DNA of 64,000 nucleotides from Colias croceus (Eukaryota > Arthropoda > Insecta > Lepidoptera > Pieridae), in NCBI RefSeq assembly GCF_905220415.1, contig NC_059568.1:3906001-3970000 (forward strand), in the 5' to 3' direction. The notes beneath the pieces were generated by a model that did not search any database, was not told the DNA's origin, and worked only from the letters and a program-made list of their open reading frames with translations. Every line of letters starts with the position of its first letter. The first letter of the stretch is position 1. Shown here piece after piece: positions 22,907 to 34,249 of the stretch. A program made the position numbers and the translations under genes.

Positions 22907-25900
22907 ATAAATGTTATAGTAAGGCATTAGAACTTTGTATGTAAATTTTTGGATAACAATATTTATCGTCTCTTTGATGTTATTAGTCGTTTTCGATGTG
23001 CGTAAAAGATAGATAAGAAGTGAAACGGTATTTATACCTAACGCCATTTTTAAATTTATATTACATAGTTTAGATTGTATCTCGAAGGAATAGCCTTTAT
23101 ATTAGATACAAGCTGAATTATTCAGTTAACTTTAACGTGGAGCCCCAACCCTGCTCCATCCGTATGAACTCCAGCAATTACCTATAGGTACACGAGTCCT
23201 CCTAGACATGTTTTCGCCACGCTTAATTTACAAATTACTACTCACTATTCGCATGCAATATCTACAATTACAACTATAATGTGGTTCACAGATTATATTT
23301 ACAAACAGCATTAGTATGTAGTAAATCTTAAAGTAGTTTTATCATTAGGAGAATTAATTCGCGTTGTTTTGCGCGATGCATTCGCGATTTCGCCAGCATT
23401 AACATTACATTTTTGCAGTTATAGGAGAATGGGTCTCCAGCCTCCTCACTCATCATAGTATAGCTTATTGTCATTGTGATGATGATCTTGTTGTGAGAAT
23501 GAGATGACTTATTGGCAAACACAATATTGTAAAATCGAGTTCAGAAACGCCGATGTCTTGGGTGTCAATTAAAAGGGACATATGAGCCAATTCTTCTAAA
23601 ATATAATTTTGGAGAAACGACCTCGAGATTTGCAATACACTAATTCATACTTATTCTACTGGCTAAAGAATTCTACTCTACGAAAGAAGTTACTGCTCAG
23701 GTCAATAGTACCTTTCTCCTGTAGGTGTTGTGACCACTTAATGAACCTGAGCAATAATTTCTTTATGAATAATTTCATGAACTTTTCTTTTAATCGGACT
23801 TTGGATATTTAGGATTGAAAATTCACGTGTTTGTTTACTTTGTTGTTAATGCTGCCAGGCTGTTGAAGAAATTTGGCGTTTATAGACTTCGTGGGCTCAC
23901 AGTATTTCTATCACTTGTACAATTTGATATTCTTTGGTTAGAAGTATCATGAGATTTATAGTTTGTCTAATTTGAGAAATATCAAGCGACCAGTTCATGA
24001 AATTAGTTTGGCAGCTCCGCCCCGCTAGCCAACGTGGTCTTCAACCATATCTGCAAGTCCCCCGGATCACTCTTATACTGTTATACATAAAAAGTATATA
24101 AGATTGATCATTAGCACAGATGCATGAATGGAAAGAAGAAAAAACATCCTTGTAATTTACAAAATTCTTTACTGAGAGAAAACTACACAATAATAAAATA
24201 ACTAACCAAGCGCTTAGGCAAAAGTAATTCATATTCAAGTCATATTAAAGTATCTGTGCACATTCTTATAAATAAATACAAGGGCAACTATAAAATTGAA
24301 TAAATTGTTTGTACTATATAATTATAAATTGTATAAATATAACATATCATAAATGTTATAGTAAAGCATTAGAACTTTGTATGTAAATTTTTGGATAACA
24401 ATATTTATCGTCTCTTTGATGTTATTAGTCGTTTTCGATGTGCGTAAAAGATAGATAAGAAGTGAAACGGTATTTATACCTAACGCCATTTTTAAATTTA
24501 TATTACATAGTTTAGATTGTATCTCGAAGGAATAGCCTTTATATTAGATACAAGCTGAATTATTCAGTTAACTTTAACGTGGAGCCCCAACCCTGCTCCA
24601 TCCGTATGAACTCCAGCAATTACCTATAGGTACACGAGTCCTCCTAGACATGTTTTCGCCACGCTTAATTTACAAATTACTACTCACTATTCGCATGCAA
24701 TATCTACAATTACAACTATAATGTGGTTCACAGATTATATTTACAAACAGCATTAGTATGTAGTAAATCTTAAAGTAGTTTTTCATTAGGAGAATTAATT
24801 CGCATTGTTTTGCGCGATGCATTCGCGATTTCGCCAGCATTAACATTACATTTTTGCAGTTATAGGAGAATGGGTCTCCAGCCTCCTCACTCATCATAGA
24901 ATAGCTTATTGTCATTGTGATGATGATCTTGTTGTGAGAATGAGATGACTTATTGGCAAACAAAATATTTTAAAATAGAGTTCAGAAACGCCGATGTCTT
25001 GGGTGTCAATTAAAAGGGACATATGAGCCAATTCTTCTAATAATTTTGGAGAAACGACCTCGAGACTTGCAAAACACTAATATATACTTATTCTACTGGC
25101 TAAAGAATTCTACTCTACGAAAGAAGTTACTGCTCAGGTCAATAGTAGCTTTCTCCTGTAGGTGTTGTGACCACTTAATGAACCTGAGCAATAATTTCTT
25201 TATGAATAATTTCATGAACTTTTCTTTTAATCGAACTTTGGGTATTTAGGATTGAAAATTCACGTGTTTGTTTACTTTGTTGTTAATGCTGCCGGGCTGT
25301 TGAAGAAATTTGACGTTTATAGACTTCGTGGGCTCGCAGTATTTCTATCACTTGTACAATTTGATATTCTTTGGTTAGAAGTATCATGAGATTTATAGTT
25401 TGTCTAATTTGTGAAATATCAAGCGACCAGTTCATGAAATTAGTTTGGCAGCTCCGCCCCGCTAGCCAACGTGGTCTTCAACCATATCTGCAAGTCCCCC
25501 GGATCACTCTTATACCGTTATACATAAAAAGTATATAAGATTGATCATTAGCACAGATGCATGAATGGAAAGAAGAAAAAACATCCTTGTAATCTACACA
25601 ATTCTTTACTGAGAGAAAACTACACAATAATAAAATAACTAACCAAGCGCTTAGGCAAAAGCAATTCATATTCAAGTCATATTAAAGTATCTGTGCGCAT
25701 TCTTATAAATAAATACAAGGGCAACTATAAAATTGAATAAATTGTTTGTACTATATAATAATAAATTGTATAATAAATCATAAATGTTATAGTAAGGCAT
25801 TAGAACTTTGTATGTAAATTTTTGGATGACAATATTTATCGTCTCGTTGATGTTATTAGTCGTTTTCAATGTGCGTAAAAGATAGATAAGAAGTGAAACG

Positions 25901-27211
25901 GTATTTATACCAAACGCCATTTTTAAATTTATATTACGTAGTTTAGAGTGTATCTCGAGGGAATAGCCTTTATATTACATACAAGCTGAGTTATTCAGTT
26001 AACTTTAACGTGGAGCCCCAACCCCGCTCCATCGGTATGAACTCCAGCAATTACCTATAGGTACATGAGTCCTCCTAGACAAGTTTTCGCCACACTTTAT
26101 TTACAAATTACTACTCACTATTCGCATGCAATATCTACAATTACAACTATAATGTGGTTCACAGATTATATTTACAAACAGCATTAGTATGTAGTAAATC
26201 TTAAAGTAGTTTTTCATTAGGAGAATTAATTCGCGTTGTTTTGCGCGATGCATTCGCGATTTCGCCAGCATTAACATTACATTTTTGCAGTTATAGGAGA
26301 ATGGGTCTCCAGCCTCCTCACTCATCATAGTATAGCTTATTGTCATTGTGATGATGATCTTGTTGTGAGAATGAGATGACTTATTGGCAAACACAATATT
26401 GTAAAATCGAGTTCAGAAACGCCGATGTCTTGGGTGTCAATTAAAAGGGACATATGAGCCAATTCTTCTTATAATTTTGGAGAAACGACCTCGAGATTTG
26501 CAATACACTAATACATACTTATTCTACTGGCTAAAGAATTCTACTCTACGAAAGAAGTTACTGCTCAGGTCAATAGTACCTTTCTCCTGTAGGTGTTGTG
26601 ACCACTTAATGAACCTGAGCAATAATTTCTTTATGAATAATTTCATGAAATTTTCTTTTAATCGGACTTTGGATATTTAGGATTGAAAATTCACGTGTTT
26701 GTTTTCTTTGTTGTTAATGCTGTCAGGCTGTTGAAGAAATTTGACGTTTATAGACTTCGTGGGCTCGCAGTATTTCTATCACTTGTACAATTTGATATTC
26801 TTTGGTTAGAAGTATCATGAGATTTATAGTTTGTCTAATTTGTGAAATATCAAGCGACCAGTTCATGAAATTAGTTTGGCAGCTCCGCCCCGCTAGCCAA
26901 CGTGGTCTTCAACCATATCTGCAAGTCCCCCGGATCACTCTTATACCGTTATCGTTATACATAAAAAGTATATAAGATTGATCATTAGCACAGATGCATG
27001 AATGGAAAGAAGAAAAAACATCCTTGTAATCTACACAATTCTTTACTGAGAGAAAACTACACAATAATAAAATAACTAACCAAGCGCTTAGGCAAAAGCA
27101 ATTCATATTCAAGTCATATTAAAGTATCTGTGCGTATTCTTATAAATAAATACAAGGGCAACTATAAAATTGAATAAATTGTTTGTACTATATAATAATA
27201 AATTGTATAAT
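22907..27211. repeat. Tandem array, three copies of a ~1.43-kb unit
   Basis: The anchor ATGTTATAGTAA recurs at 22911, 24353 and 25784, giving periods of 1442 and 1431 bp. The third copy ends near 27211. The copies are nearly identical, differing by scattered substitutions and small indels. These include a 1-nt difference that shortens a minus-strand frame in copy 1 and a 6-bp CGTTAT duplication in copy 3 near 26950. Recurrent open frames are a 97-codon (64 in copy 1) minus frame (24670-24963 in copy 2), a 65-67-codon minus frame starting MNMNxFCLSAWLVILLLCSF (25478-25675 in copy 2), and a plus frame that lacks an ATG. Because the copies are so alike, conservation of frames is not evidence of coding. 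No known family was recognised. Confidence 0.9.
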
Positions 27212-27238
27212 ACTACTTAATAACGCTTATTATAAACA

Positions 27239-27437
27239 AGCTTCCGCCCGCGACTCCGTCGGTCTTCGCGTGGTGTATATCTCCATTTTGAGTAACTCTG
27301 ACAATGGCATCTTATAAAAAAAAAATCAAATATTTGGGTTTGGTATCGACCCAGTAACACCCTTTGCTATTTATTTTTTCAATATTTTCAATGTACAGAA
27401 TTAACCCTTCTACAGATTTATTATACATATGTATAGA
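27239..27437 (-). repeat. Helitron-like/ITE repeat, internally deleted copy
   Basis: It contains AGCTTCCGCCCGCGACTCCG then ATTTGGGTTTGGTATCGACC, and ends ATGTATAGAT. The same borders enclose a longer copy at 60513-60940, so about 230 bp of interior is missing here. Confidence 0.7.
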
Positions 27438-29429
27438 TTCTCAAAATTGATATTAATATTTCAAGTAAAAATTTCGAATATTTACCCGTAGGTACTGTGT
27501 AATCTTTTACAAATTATAAATGTGACATTTTAATGTATTAGAATTAGAATGTAATCATTATAATTAAAAATAAACGTTATTATTTATTAGACTACAATTA
27601 GATTGTAGATTTGAGGTAGAAACAAGGTTCGAGTAGATTATGGACAGAAATCCATAGAGTAGTTTATAGTGAATAAAAAATTTGAAGATTATATTTCATA
27701 CAATTGACTAGCGTTTCTAACGTAAAGCTTTTAATGTGTGCATTTTTATATATAATTTATTAAATACATAAAAAAATATAATATGTTACCTACTTGTACA
27801 ATGTACATACTATTTTATAGTCAATATCAAGGAATTGTTAAAATGTGATAACATTTATAGCGTATTTAAATTATAAATAACCAAATTAGATTTAAGCAAT
27901 TTTCTATTACAACATTATCCAAAAACTTAGATATTAATATTTTGTTATTGTTATTAATTAATTATTCTTGATTATTGTTAATAAACTTTTATTGTTTAGT
28001 TATTGTATTTCATATTTTAGTTAGCATATTAAAATATATAATTATAGAGTCGATGTGATAATCTTTACCTTTCCCCACCAAAAGGCCACGTGACGTAAGA
28101 ATAAAAAATGCAGGAAAAATTACAGTTCCCTCAATTTAACAGAAAATTGTTGATTTCTCTTTTTTTTCTTTTTCTTTTTCTTTCATTAGTGTCTTACAAA
28201 TTTTCCTTAGAAATGTTCGATTAGTTTTTCAATAATAATATTATAAGTAAAGAAGTGTAGATGGCTTACCACACACAACATTGGATCATTGAAACAGCAT
28301 ACTAACGCACACACGATTTGACGTCAAAGTATGATGGAATTTTGAGCAAAAAAGAGACAACTGATGTAAATTATGACTTATTAGCCACTCCCAGATCTTT
28401 TTACTCATATTATGGGGTTTTTCGTTTTTTTTTTTTGGTTTTTCGAGATTTTATACCTACATTCCATGACGTCAGAACTTGTGACTATCGCGTCGCCTTT
28501 TGGTGTAACTTCATTAAAATATATCTGAGTTAGTTTCAGTTAAATGCCAATAAATTGCAATATATATATTATATATATTGCAATTTATTGGCATTTACAT
28601 TTTGATTCTGAGTTTACTATGTGTAATAGAGAAAACACGCCGATGAATTCGGTTGTTCAATTTTCATTCCTATGCCAATTATGTTTTATACTGAAATGAG
28701 GGCATAATATTATGTTTTGTTATTTGAATCAAACGTGATCAGTAATGATGGGGCATGATCGTCAAAAAAAACATAACGTATTATTCTCTATCTCTAATAT
28801 ACAGGCCGTCCCACTGTTGTCTGTTGGTATACTAAGCTCAAAGGAGGTTATAGTTTTGCATACGCTGAGTAAAAAATACTTATAAAATTCTAGATGCAGT
28901 TTTTTTTTTCAAATAGATGAATTCTTAAAACTCTATGTGCACACCTCTAACAAGCAACCCGCCCAGCTTCGCTAAAAGCATGTGAGTTATCGTTTAAGAT
29001 TATAGTTTTCATAGACAAAATGCTCACATTAGCGAAGCGGTATATTATGCCGGCTGCGCGAAGCCAAAGAAGAAAACATGGATTTTCAGGAAACATTAAG
29101 CAAAAATTTTTCGATGTAATTTTGTTGTTTAAGTATTGTTTACGTGATCACTGTATGCAAAAGTACAAGTCCCGTCGCGCTTAGTATTCCAATAGTGGTA
29201 CACCCTGTAGAATAATGCGTTATTATTTTTTTATTTATTCACAAATATTTTATTGAATCTATGTGATATTTGTGAATAAATATTATACTCTAGTATTTGA
29301 TAAGATGACCAGAATTTGTACAGTATATATTTTAAGTGTTTTCGAATATCTCTAGAATTAATTATTGTATATTTGAATCTTGAAACGAGACCATCAGATG
29401 TCGTAATTAGTTATTAACTTCAAAATGTT
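27438..29429. other. Intergenic, no gene seen
   Basis: AT-rich. It contains the perfect palindrome at 28541-28597 (separate entry). A stretch at 28920-29090 has repeated AGCTTCGC/GCGAAGC words and looks transposon-derived. The frame at 28318-28533 begins at a TTG, not an ATG, and has a T-run; it is not supported. Confidence 0.5.
28541..28597. repeat. 57-bp perfect palindrome
   Basis: Arms of 28 bp (TAAATGCCAATAAATTGCAA plus TATATATA) flank a single T at 28569 and are exactly complementary. It could extrude as a cruciform or fold as a hairpin in RNA. There are no flanking coding features. It is perhaps the collapsed remnant of a foldback element. Confidence 0.9.
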
Positions 29430-29490
29430 TAGTGTATGAGTAGGAAGCCCGTGTCCCAGCAGTGGGAACATAATATATAGGGCTAAAATA
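29430..29490 (+). repeat. SINE/LINE tail fragment
   Basis: AGGAAGCCCGTGTCCCAGCA then GTGGGAACATAATATATAGG is the lepidopteran repeat 3' motif 'cccagcagtgggaa'. Only about 60 bp are present. Confidence 0.5.
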
Positions 29491-29830
29491 TATAAATTTA
29501 ATCTTAAGTATTATATCCCCATTCCATTAATCGGGCAAAAACATTGCATATAGCAAGTAGGTGATTAGATATAACCAAGTGAGTCGCAAGGGACTGGAAA
29601 ATGTAGGTTTTTCCTGAATTACCTTAGTTTTGATTTTCTGAGTAGATAATAGAGAATACTTTACCAAGTAGTTATAACCAGGCTCGCTGTAAATAGCTTG
29701 AAACATTATAGATTGGATTATTATTATTATATATTATTTGAGTCGCAAGGGACTGGAACATATTATAGGTACTTTCTAAGTTACCTTAGTTTTGATTATC
29801 TGCGTAGATTGTAGTTGTACATAGGTAATA

Positions 29831-31104
29831 CGAGGGCAGTCCCAAAAGTAGCCGATCTAACCAAGAAAAAACAAAAAATATGGAATAAATTATATTTATT
29901 TCTCTACATAGCTTCCTTGTAGTCCTTTACACTTTTCCCAGCGGTGCTCTATATCTTCAATGCCGCGTCTGTTGTAGGAACCGTCGAGGTCTTCAAAATA
30001 GGCATTAACCGTAGACTCAACATCTTCATTGCTTGAAAATCTTTTCCCAACGAGCCATTTTTTTAAGTTTGGGAACATAAAATAATCAGATGGGGCCAAA
30101 TCTGATGAATAAGGTGCATGAGGTAGCAATTCAAACTTTAATTCTTCGATTTTAGCAATCGCAATGCCGGAGGTGTGGACTGGCGCGATGTCCCGATGAA
30201 ACAAAACTTTTTTCTTTGATAGATGAGGCCGTTTTATCTTTATTTCTTCACTTAGACGTTGCAACAAGTTTGCGTATTACTCGTTGTTGATGGTTTTTCT
30301 TCTTGGTAGATAATCTATGAAGATTATCCCACGAGCGTCCCAGAAAACCGATGCTATGACTCTTCCTGCCGATGGAACCGTTTTTGCCTTCTTTGGGGCC
30401 GATTCTCCCCTTGCAGTCCATTGCTGTGACTGTTCTTTCATCTCCGGTGTGAAATAATGAACCCACGTTTCATCCATGGTAATAAATCGACGCAAAAACT
30501 CTGCACTATTGCTTCGAAATTTTACCAAACACTCGACTGAAACATCCTCACGACGCTGTTTTTGCTCTAGTGTGAGTAATCGCGGCACCCACCTTGCGCA
30601 CAGCTTCCTCATGTCCAAGTTTTCAGTTAAGATACGATGTACTGCACTTTTTGAAATGCCTACCATATTTAGTCGAAGATCATCCAATACAATTTTGTGG
30701 ATTTTTTTACCATTTCTGGTGAAGTCACCTCATTTGGTCGCCCACTGCGAGGTTCATCTTGGCAGTTCGTTCGGCCACGTTTGAACTCGGCCACCCAATA
30801 TTTTACCATTGTAAACGAAGGAGAAGACTCCCCCAATGTAGAATCTAGCTCTTCTTTTATGTTAGTTGGGCTGAGGCCTTTCAAATGAAAGTATTGAATG
30901 ACGTATCGTAGACCAATTTTTTCCATATTAGAAAATTCTCTGACAGCGTTCACTTTCGAGGACTACAAAACTAATGACAAATGACCTAGCGTGTTCGAAT
31001 TCCAAATTTAAAATCTGCATGGATCAGACTTTTTAAAAAGAGTATTTAATCGAATAAAACTGCCAGTACGTAAGGCAGGTCGGGTAATTTTGGGACCGCC
31101 TACG
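29831..31104 (-). mobile_element. Full-length mariner-family transposon (1,274 bp)
   Basis: The left terminus CGAGGGCAGTCCCAAAAGTA and right terminus (reverse complement CGTAGGCGGTCCCAAAATTA) form imperfect inverted repeats of about 27 bp. TA at 29829-29830 and at 31105-31106 is the expected target duplication. The size is normal for mariners. It is inserted in the LINE tail array. Confidence 0.92.
29896..30926 (-). pseudogene. Mariner transposase, two lesions
   Basis: The frame starts at ATG 30926 (MEKIGLRYVIQYFHLKGLSP) and would span about 343 residues, the normal mariner length. The N-terminal helix-turn-helix half has VKYWVAEFKRGR and the linker SGRPNE. The catalytic D,D34D residues are all present in TMDETWVHYF, FHRDIAPVHTS (family norm HQDNAPAHTS) and SDLAPSDYFMFP. 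Two defects break it: a 1-nt frameshift in the A-run near 30685, and an in-frame TAA at 30279-30277 just after KTINNE, where relatives carry tyrosine. The flanking sequence resumes in the original frame after the stop. Having few lesions suggests fairly recent loss, or errors in one read. It resembles irritans-like mariners by motif, which is my judgement. Confidence 0.92.
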
Positions 31105-31359
31105 TAGTTTATCAAGTACATAATATAATCGAGTCGCAAAGGACTGGAAAATGTAGGTTCTTCCTTAGTTACCTTAGGTTTGATTATCTGCGTAGATTGT
31201 AATTTGTAGTTATACATAGGTAATAGTTTATCAAGTATAGATATAATCGAGTCGCAAAGGACTGGAAAATGTAGGTACTTCCTTAGTTTCCTTCTTTTTG
31301 ATTTTCTGCGTATAATGTAATGTATACATAGATAATTCTTTATCAAGTAGATATAATCG

Positions 31360-31866
31360 AGTCTTGCCGAGTTTTGCCGGCCTTTGAGGGACGCGTAGGC
31401 TCTTTTTTTGAAGGCATCCATATCGTAGGTAGATGGAAACACCGAAGCAGGCAAGCTGTTCCACAATTTTGTTGTTCGGGGCAGAAAATGCCGTGAAAAA
31501 CGCACACTTGTTGATAGCCACTCATCCAGGTGGTGTGGATGGTACTTGAGCTTGTGTCGTGCAGTGCGATTGTGGAATTTGGCAGCCGGTATTAAGCCAA
31601 AAAGTTCCTCGGAACACTCCCCATTGTACAGGCGGTAGAATACGCACAGAGATGCAACGTCCCGCCGCAGTGCCAATGGATCGAGCCGATCGGTTAGCTC
31701 GGGTTTGCCGACGATTCGAGTGGCTCGACGTTGCAGGCGGTCAAGCGGAAGTAGTTGGTATTGGGGTGCTCCAGCCCAAAGGTGAGAACAGTATTCCATA
31801 TGGGGCCGAACTTGTGCCTTATAGAGTTGCAGGCGGTGAGCTGGCGTGAAATACTGTCTCGCTCTA
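31360..31866 (-). pseudogene. LINE reverse transcriptase C-terminal fragment
   Basis: An open minus frame encodes the thumb and C-terminus of a non-LTR retrotransposon polyprotein: YKAQVRPHMEYCSHLWAG, LDRLQRRATRIVG, and TTKLWNSLPASVF. It is 5'-truncated. Immediately upstream (31868-31990) lies another unit of the same 3' tail, so this fragment was probably inserted into, or template-jumped onto, an older tail. The frame stays open through the tail repeats and into the mariner (to 31008), which is coincidental. Confidence 0.88.
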
Positions 31867-31990
31867 TTAAGCACCCCAAGTTACCTTCTTTTTGATTTTC
31901 TACGTAGAATGTAATGTATACATAGGTATATATTCCCTTTATCAAGTAGACATAACTAGGCTCGCTGTAAATTGCTTGAAACATCATAAT

Positions 31991-32945
31991 TATTATATAA
32001 CATAAATCATATAATAATGAATGATTATATAATAATAATAATAGACGGGCATTTCTCCGCAACTCGACGTCAAGTGCCTATTTTGCGTGAGAGAGGGAGG
32101 TGGGGGAAACCAGCTAAAACTGAAACCACCCGAGCTCCTCCATGAAGCCAAGCAGCTTGTGAGGGCTGCCAAAGGCTTCGGGGAGGGACCCAGGAGACCC
32201 CAGGTATCTTGCCCTGTACTCCGCAACCCCCTTACATTCCATGATGACGTGGGCTGCCGTTTCCTCGGTTGCCATGCATGTCTGTGATCCCTAGATTAAA
32301 GAGATGTTTGTTAAAGGGGCCGTGCCCTGTGAGGGTCCCTGTTATTACACGTAGTTGCACTCTACGTAGGTTGAGAAGCCGACGTGCAAGTCTCGAGTCA
32401 ATGTCCGGTAGGGCTTCTCTGGCTTGCTTCTCTGCTTGACCATTCCGCTCTCTGAGCAGTACTAGTGAGCTGGGTAATCATCATCCGGGTCCAGCTAGCA
32501 GGTAGCGGTATAATGGGAAAAGGTCCCAAGACCGGTGTTTCAGATGCCCTTCTGGCTAGTATATCAGCAGCATCGTTTCCACGTGAGCTACTGTGTCCTT
32601 TTATCCATTGTAATACTAGGGAATTTGCCAGGTCACATACCTTAGTTAGGGCTAAGTGACACTCAAGAGTCAACCCTGAAGTGATTTCATGGCTTTTGAT
32701 TGCCATGAGTGCTGCTTTGCTATCCGATTCGAAACAAACTATTCGATTCGGATCCTAATCGAATAGTTTGTTACATTTCTTTTAATTATGGCCGAAGCTG
32801 CAAGTAGAAGTTCTAGGCATTCAGCCTGAAAGACTGTATTATGGGGTCCCAAGGGGTGCGAGATGTTAATGTTTAGGTCCTCAGAGAAGACCCCAGCACC
32901 CGTACCATTTCCAGTCTTGGACCTTAGAAGATTAGAAGGTCTTCA
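31991..32945 (-). pseudogene. RNase H-bearing LINE, 3' end
   Basis: Reading the minus strand there is an RNase H domain: SKTGNGTGAGVFSED, VFQAECLELLLAA, ESDSKAALMAIK, and QWIKGHSSSRGNDAADILAR. Then come the LTGHGPFNKHLF segment, HVIMECKGVAEYRARYLG and a terminal GFMEELGWFQF with stop. This order is typical of non-LTR elements with RNase H (R1/I/Jockey-related). It has frameshifts (for example near 32400) and a foldback insertion at about 32735-32775. The 3' end is a TTA-rich simple repeat at 31991-32045. It is 5'-truncated at about 32945. Confidence 0.85.
32735..32777. repeat. Inverted duplication inside the RNase H coding region
   Basis: AACAAACTATTCGATTCGGA followed by TCCTAATCGAATAGTTTGTT is a near-perfect palindrome that disrupts the frame between the RNVTNYS and ESDSKAAL segments. 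It looks like a small foldback duplication event in the dead LINE. Confidence 0.7.
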
Positions 32946-32957
32946 ACGTGTTCTGAC

Positions 32958-33374
32958 GTGTATTCACGTAGCTGTATCTTATATTTCTTGTCAATAATGA
33001 ATGATTTAAACAGCAAGGGATTGCGATTCTCGTACAGCGTGTATTCTGTGACAGCGTACCGCCTCAGAAGAGACGCGAGGCTTTGGGCCAACAATATCCA
33101 AGGGGATGGGGCTCTCCGCAAAAAGACAGGGGTACTGAGGGCCACTAGGAGCTGTAAAATATTTGCAGATGCAAAACAGGTCAGAGGAGAAAATATAATG
33201 AGCGGCCAGTTTGAAGCGCTGAAGGAACGACTACCTACAACAAGGCGCGTGAGGCCGCCGCTAGCGATTAGCCAAATGCTAACCGAGGACTTCTTCTTCC
33301 GCTACCAAAGGTCGTTAAAAAGGCGCCTGCGAAGACTGCCATGTCAGCGCAATCTTGAAAGCAGGTCATTATAG
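32958..33374 (+). other. GC-rich open frame of unknown origin, probably transposon-derived
   Basis: A 138-codon plus-strand frame contains many Arg residues (RLRRDARLWANNIQGDG, KRRLRRLPCQRN). The sequence from 33040 is distinctly GC-richer than the genome background, like the LINE fragments beside it. The nominal start at 32958 lies in AT-rich sequence, so the meaningful part is about 33040-33374. No domain is recognised. It abuts the truncated LINE and may be another element's remnant. Confidence 0.35.
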
Positions 33375-34160
33375 GCAACAGAAATCGAGGCCAGATGCAG
33401 GCTGCCCAGCCATTAACATCATCTTTTTTATTTATTTTTCTTATTTATCTATAGTATGCACATAACCACAGAAACCTCCCCACATACTTCTCAAAGTGGT
33501 CTTTGGCTGGAGCCGTATAAAGAGGCTGGGTTGTTTTTACGGGCAAACAATTTTATCTGAGTTAGCGCCCTACGCTTCAATCGGTCCGCTACCGGGGCCA
33601 GGAATCTGGAAATCTCGAACGCTACAAGCACGATGGAACTGTCACTTTCGCTGGAACGCTACGCAATAATTTTTAAGGTAGAACTAGGCGGGTGCCCCGT
33701 GGACCAAATTATGGTTTCTTAATTCTTAATTAAATTTAAACTATCATATACAGGGTGGAATTTAATCAGTGAACATCCTGTCGGCAGGTCAATGTACCCG
33801 ACATACTGAGTAACTTTCATTATGGGACCTACACGGAAATCGCGAAAAAAAAACATACCTACAACAAATGAAGTGTAATGGTCTACTCATGGGCCCAAGG
33901 GGCTCGACTACAGCATGGGTGAGCTGCTCAATAGCCGCTTTTTTTTCACTAGCGCTTTCATAAGTAGTTCTTAGTTAGTATTATAATAATAGTAGTTGGC
34001 CTATAATATCAAAAGGGAAAATATAGAACAAGATTATCAACTTTCTAAGACATAATAAATTATGCTCACTTATTTCTTAAATGCGTTTACGGAAATACAT
34101 TATGCATTCAGAGTATGAATTTTGGTTGCATTTTATCCATTTAAACTCACGCACAATCTT
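33375..34160. other. Transposon remnants, no gene seen
   Basis: About 33530-33720 is GC-moderate sequence without an open frame. About 33752-33860 (TACAGGGTGGAATTTAATCA) resembles a common interspersed repeat end. No exon was recognised. Confidence 0.4.
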
Positions 34161-34167
34161 ATATCTA

Positions 34168-34240
34168 TAAACACAACCACACACACAAACACACACACTA
34201 ACACACAAACACACACACACACACACAAACATTTACACAC
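34168..34240 (+). repeat. (CA)n microsatellite
   Basis: Interrupted ACACAC runs from about 34168 to 34240, with AAC and ACT interruptions. Confidence 0.9.
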
Positions 34241-34249
34241 GTTATAATG

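Larger units (their letters stand above)
29575..31359 (-). repeat. LINE 3' tail: tandem ~110-bp units, split by a mariner
   Basis: Units carrying GAGTCGCAAGGGACTGGAAA, then TACCTTAGTTTTGATT, CTGCGTAGATTGTA, TACATAGGTAATA and TTTATCAAGTA occur at about 29580, 29741, 31131 and 31248. Another partial unit lies at 31868-31990, on the far side of the LINE coding fragment. Read on the minus strand they directly follow the reverse transcriptase C-terminus at 31360-31866, so they form a tandem-repeat 3' tail. The unit interrupted at 29828/31105 is rejoined exactly if the mariner is removed. Confidence 0.8.

Noticed and set aside
25046..25249. 67-codon plus-strand frame repeated in all three tandem units
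   Set aside because: The start codon is TTG. Conservation between near-identical tandem copies is not evidence of coding.
31008..31359. Extension of the LINE frame through the tail repeats
   Set aside because: The frame merely stays open across tandem units and into the mariner; the protein homology stops at about 31360.
34168..34240. CRISPR-like regular repeat
   Set aside because: It is an ordinary interrupted CA microsatellite in an animal genome; no CRISPR array exists in the window.
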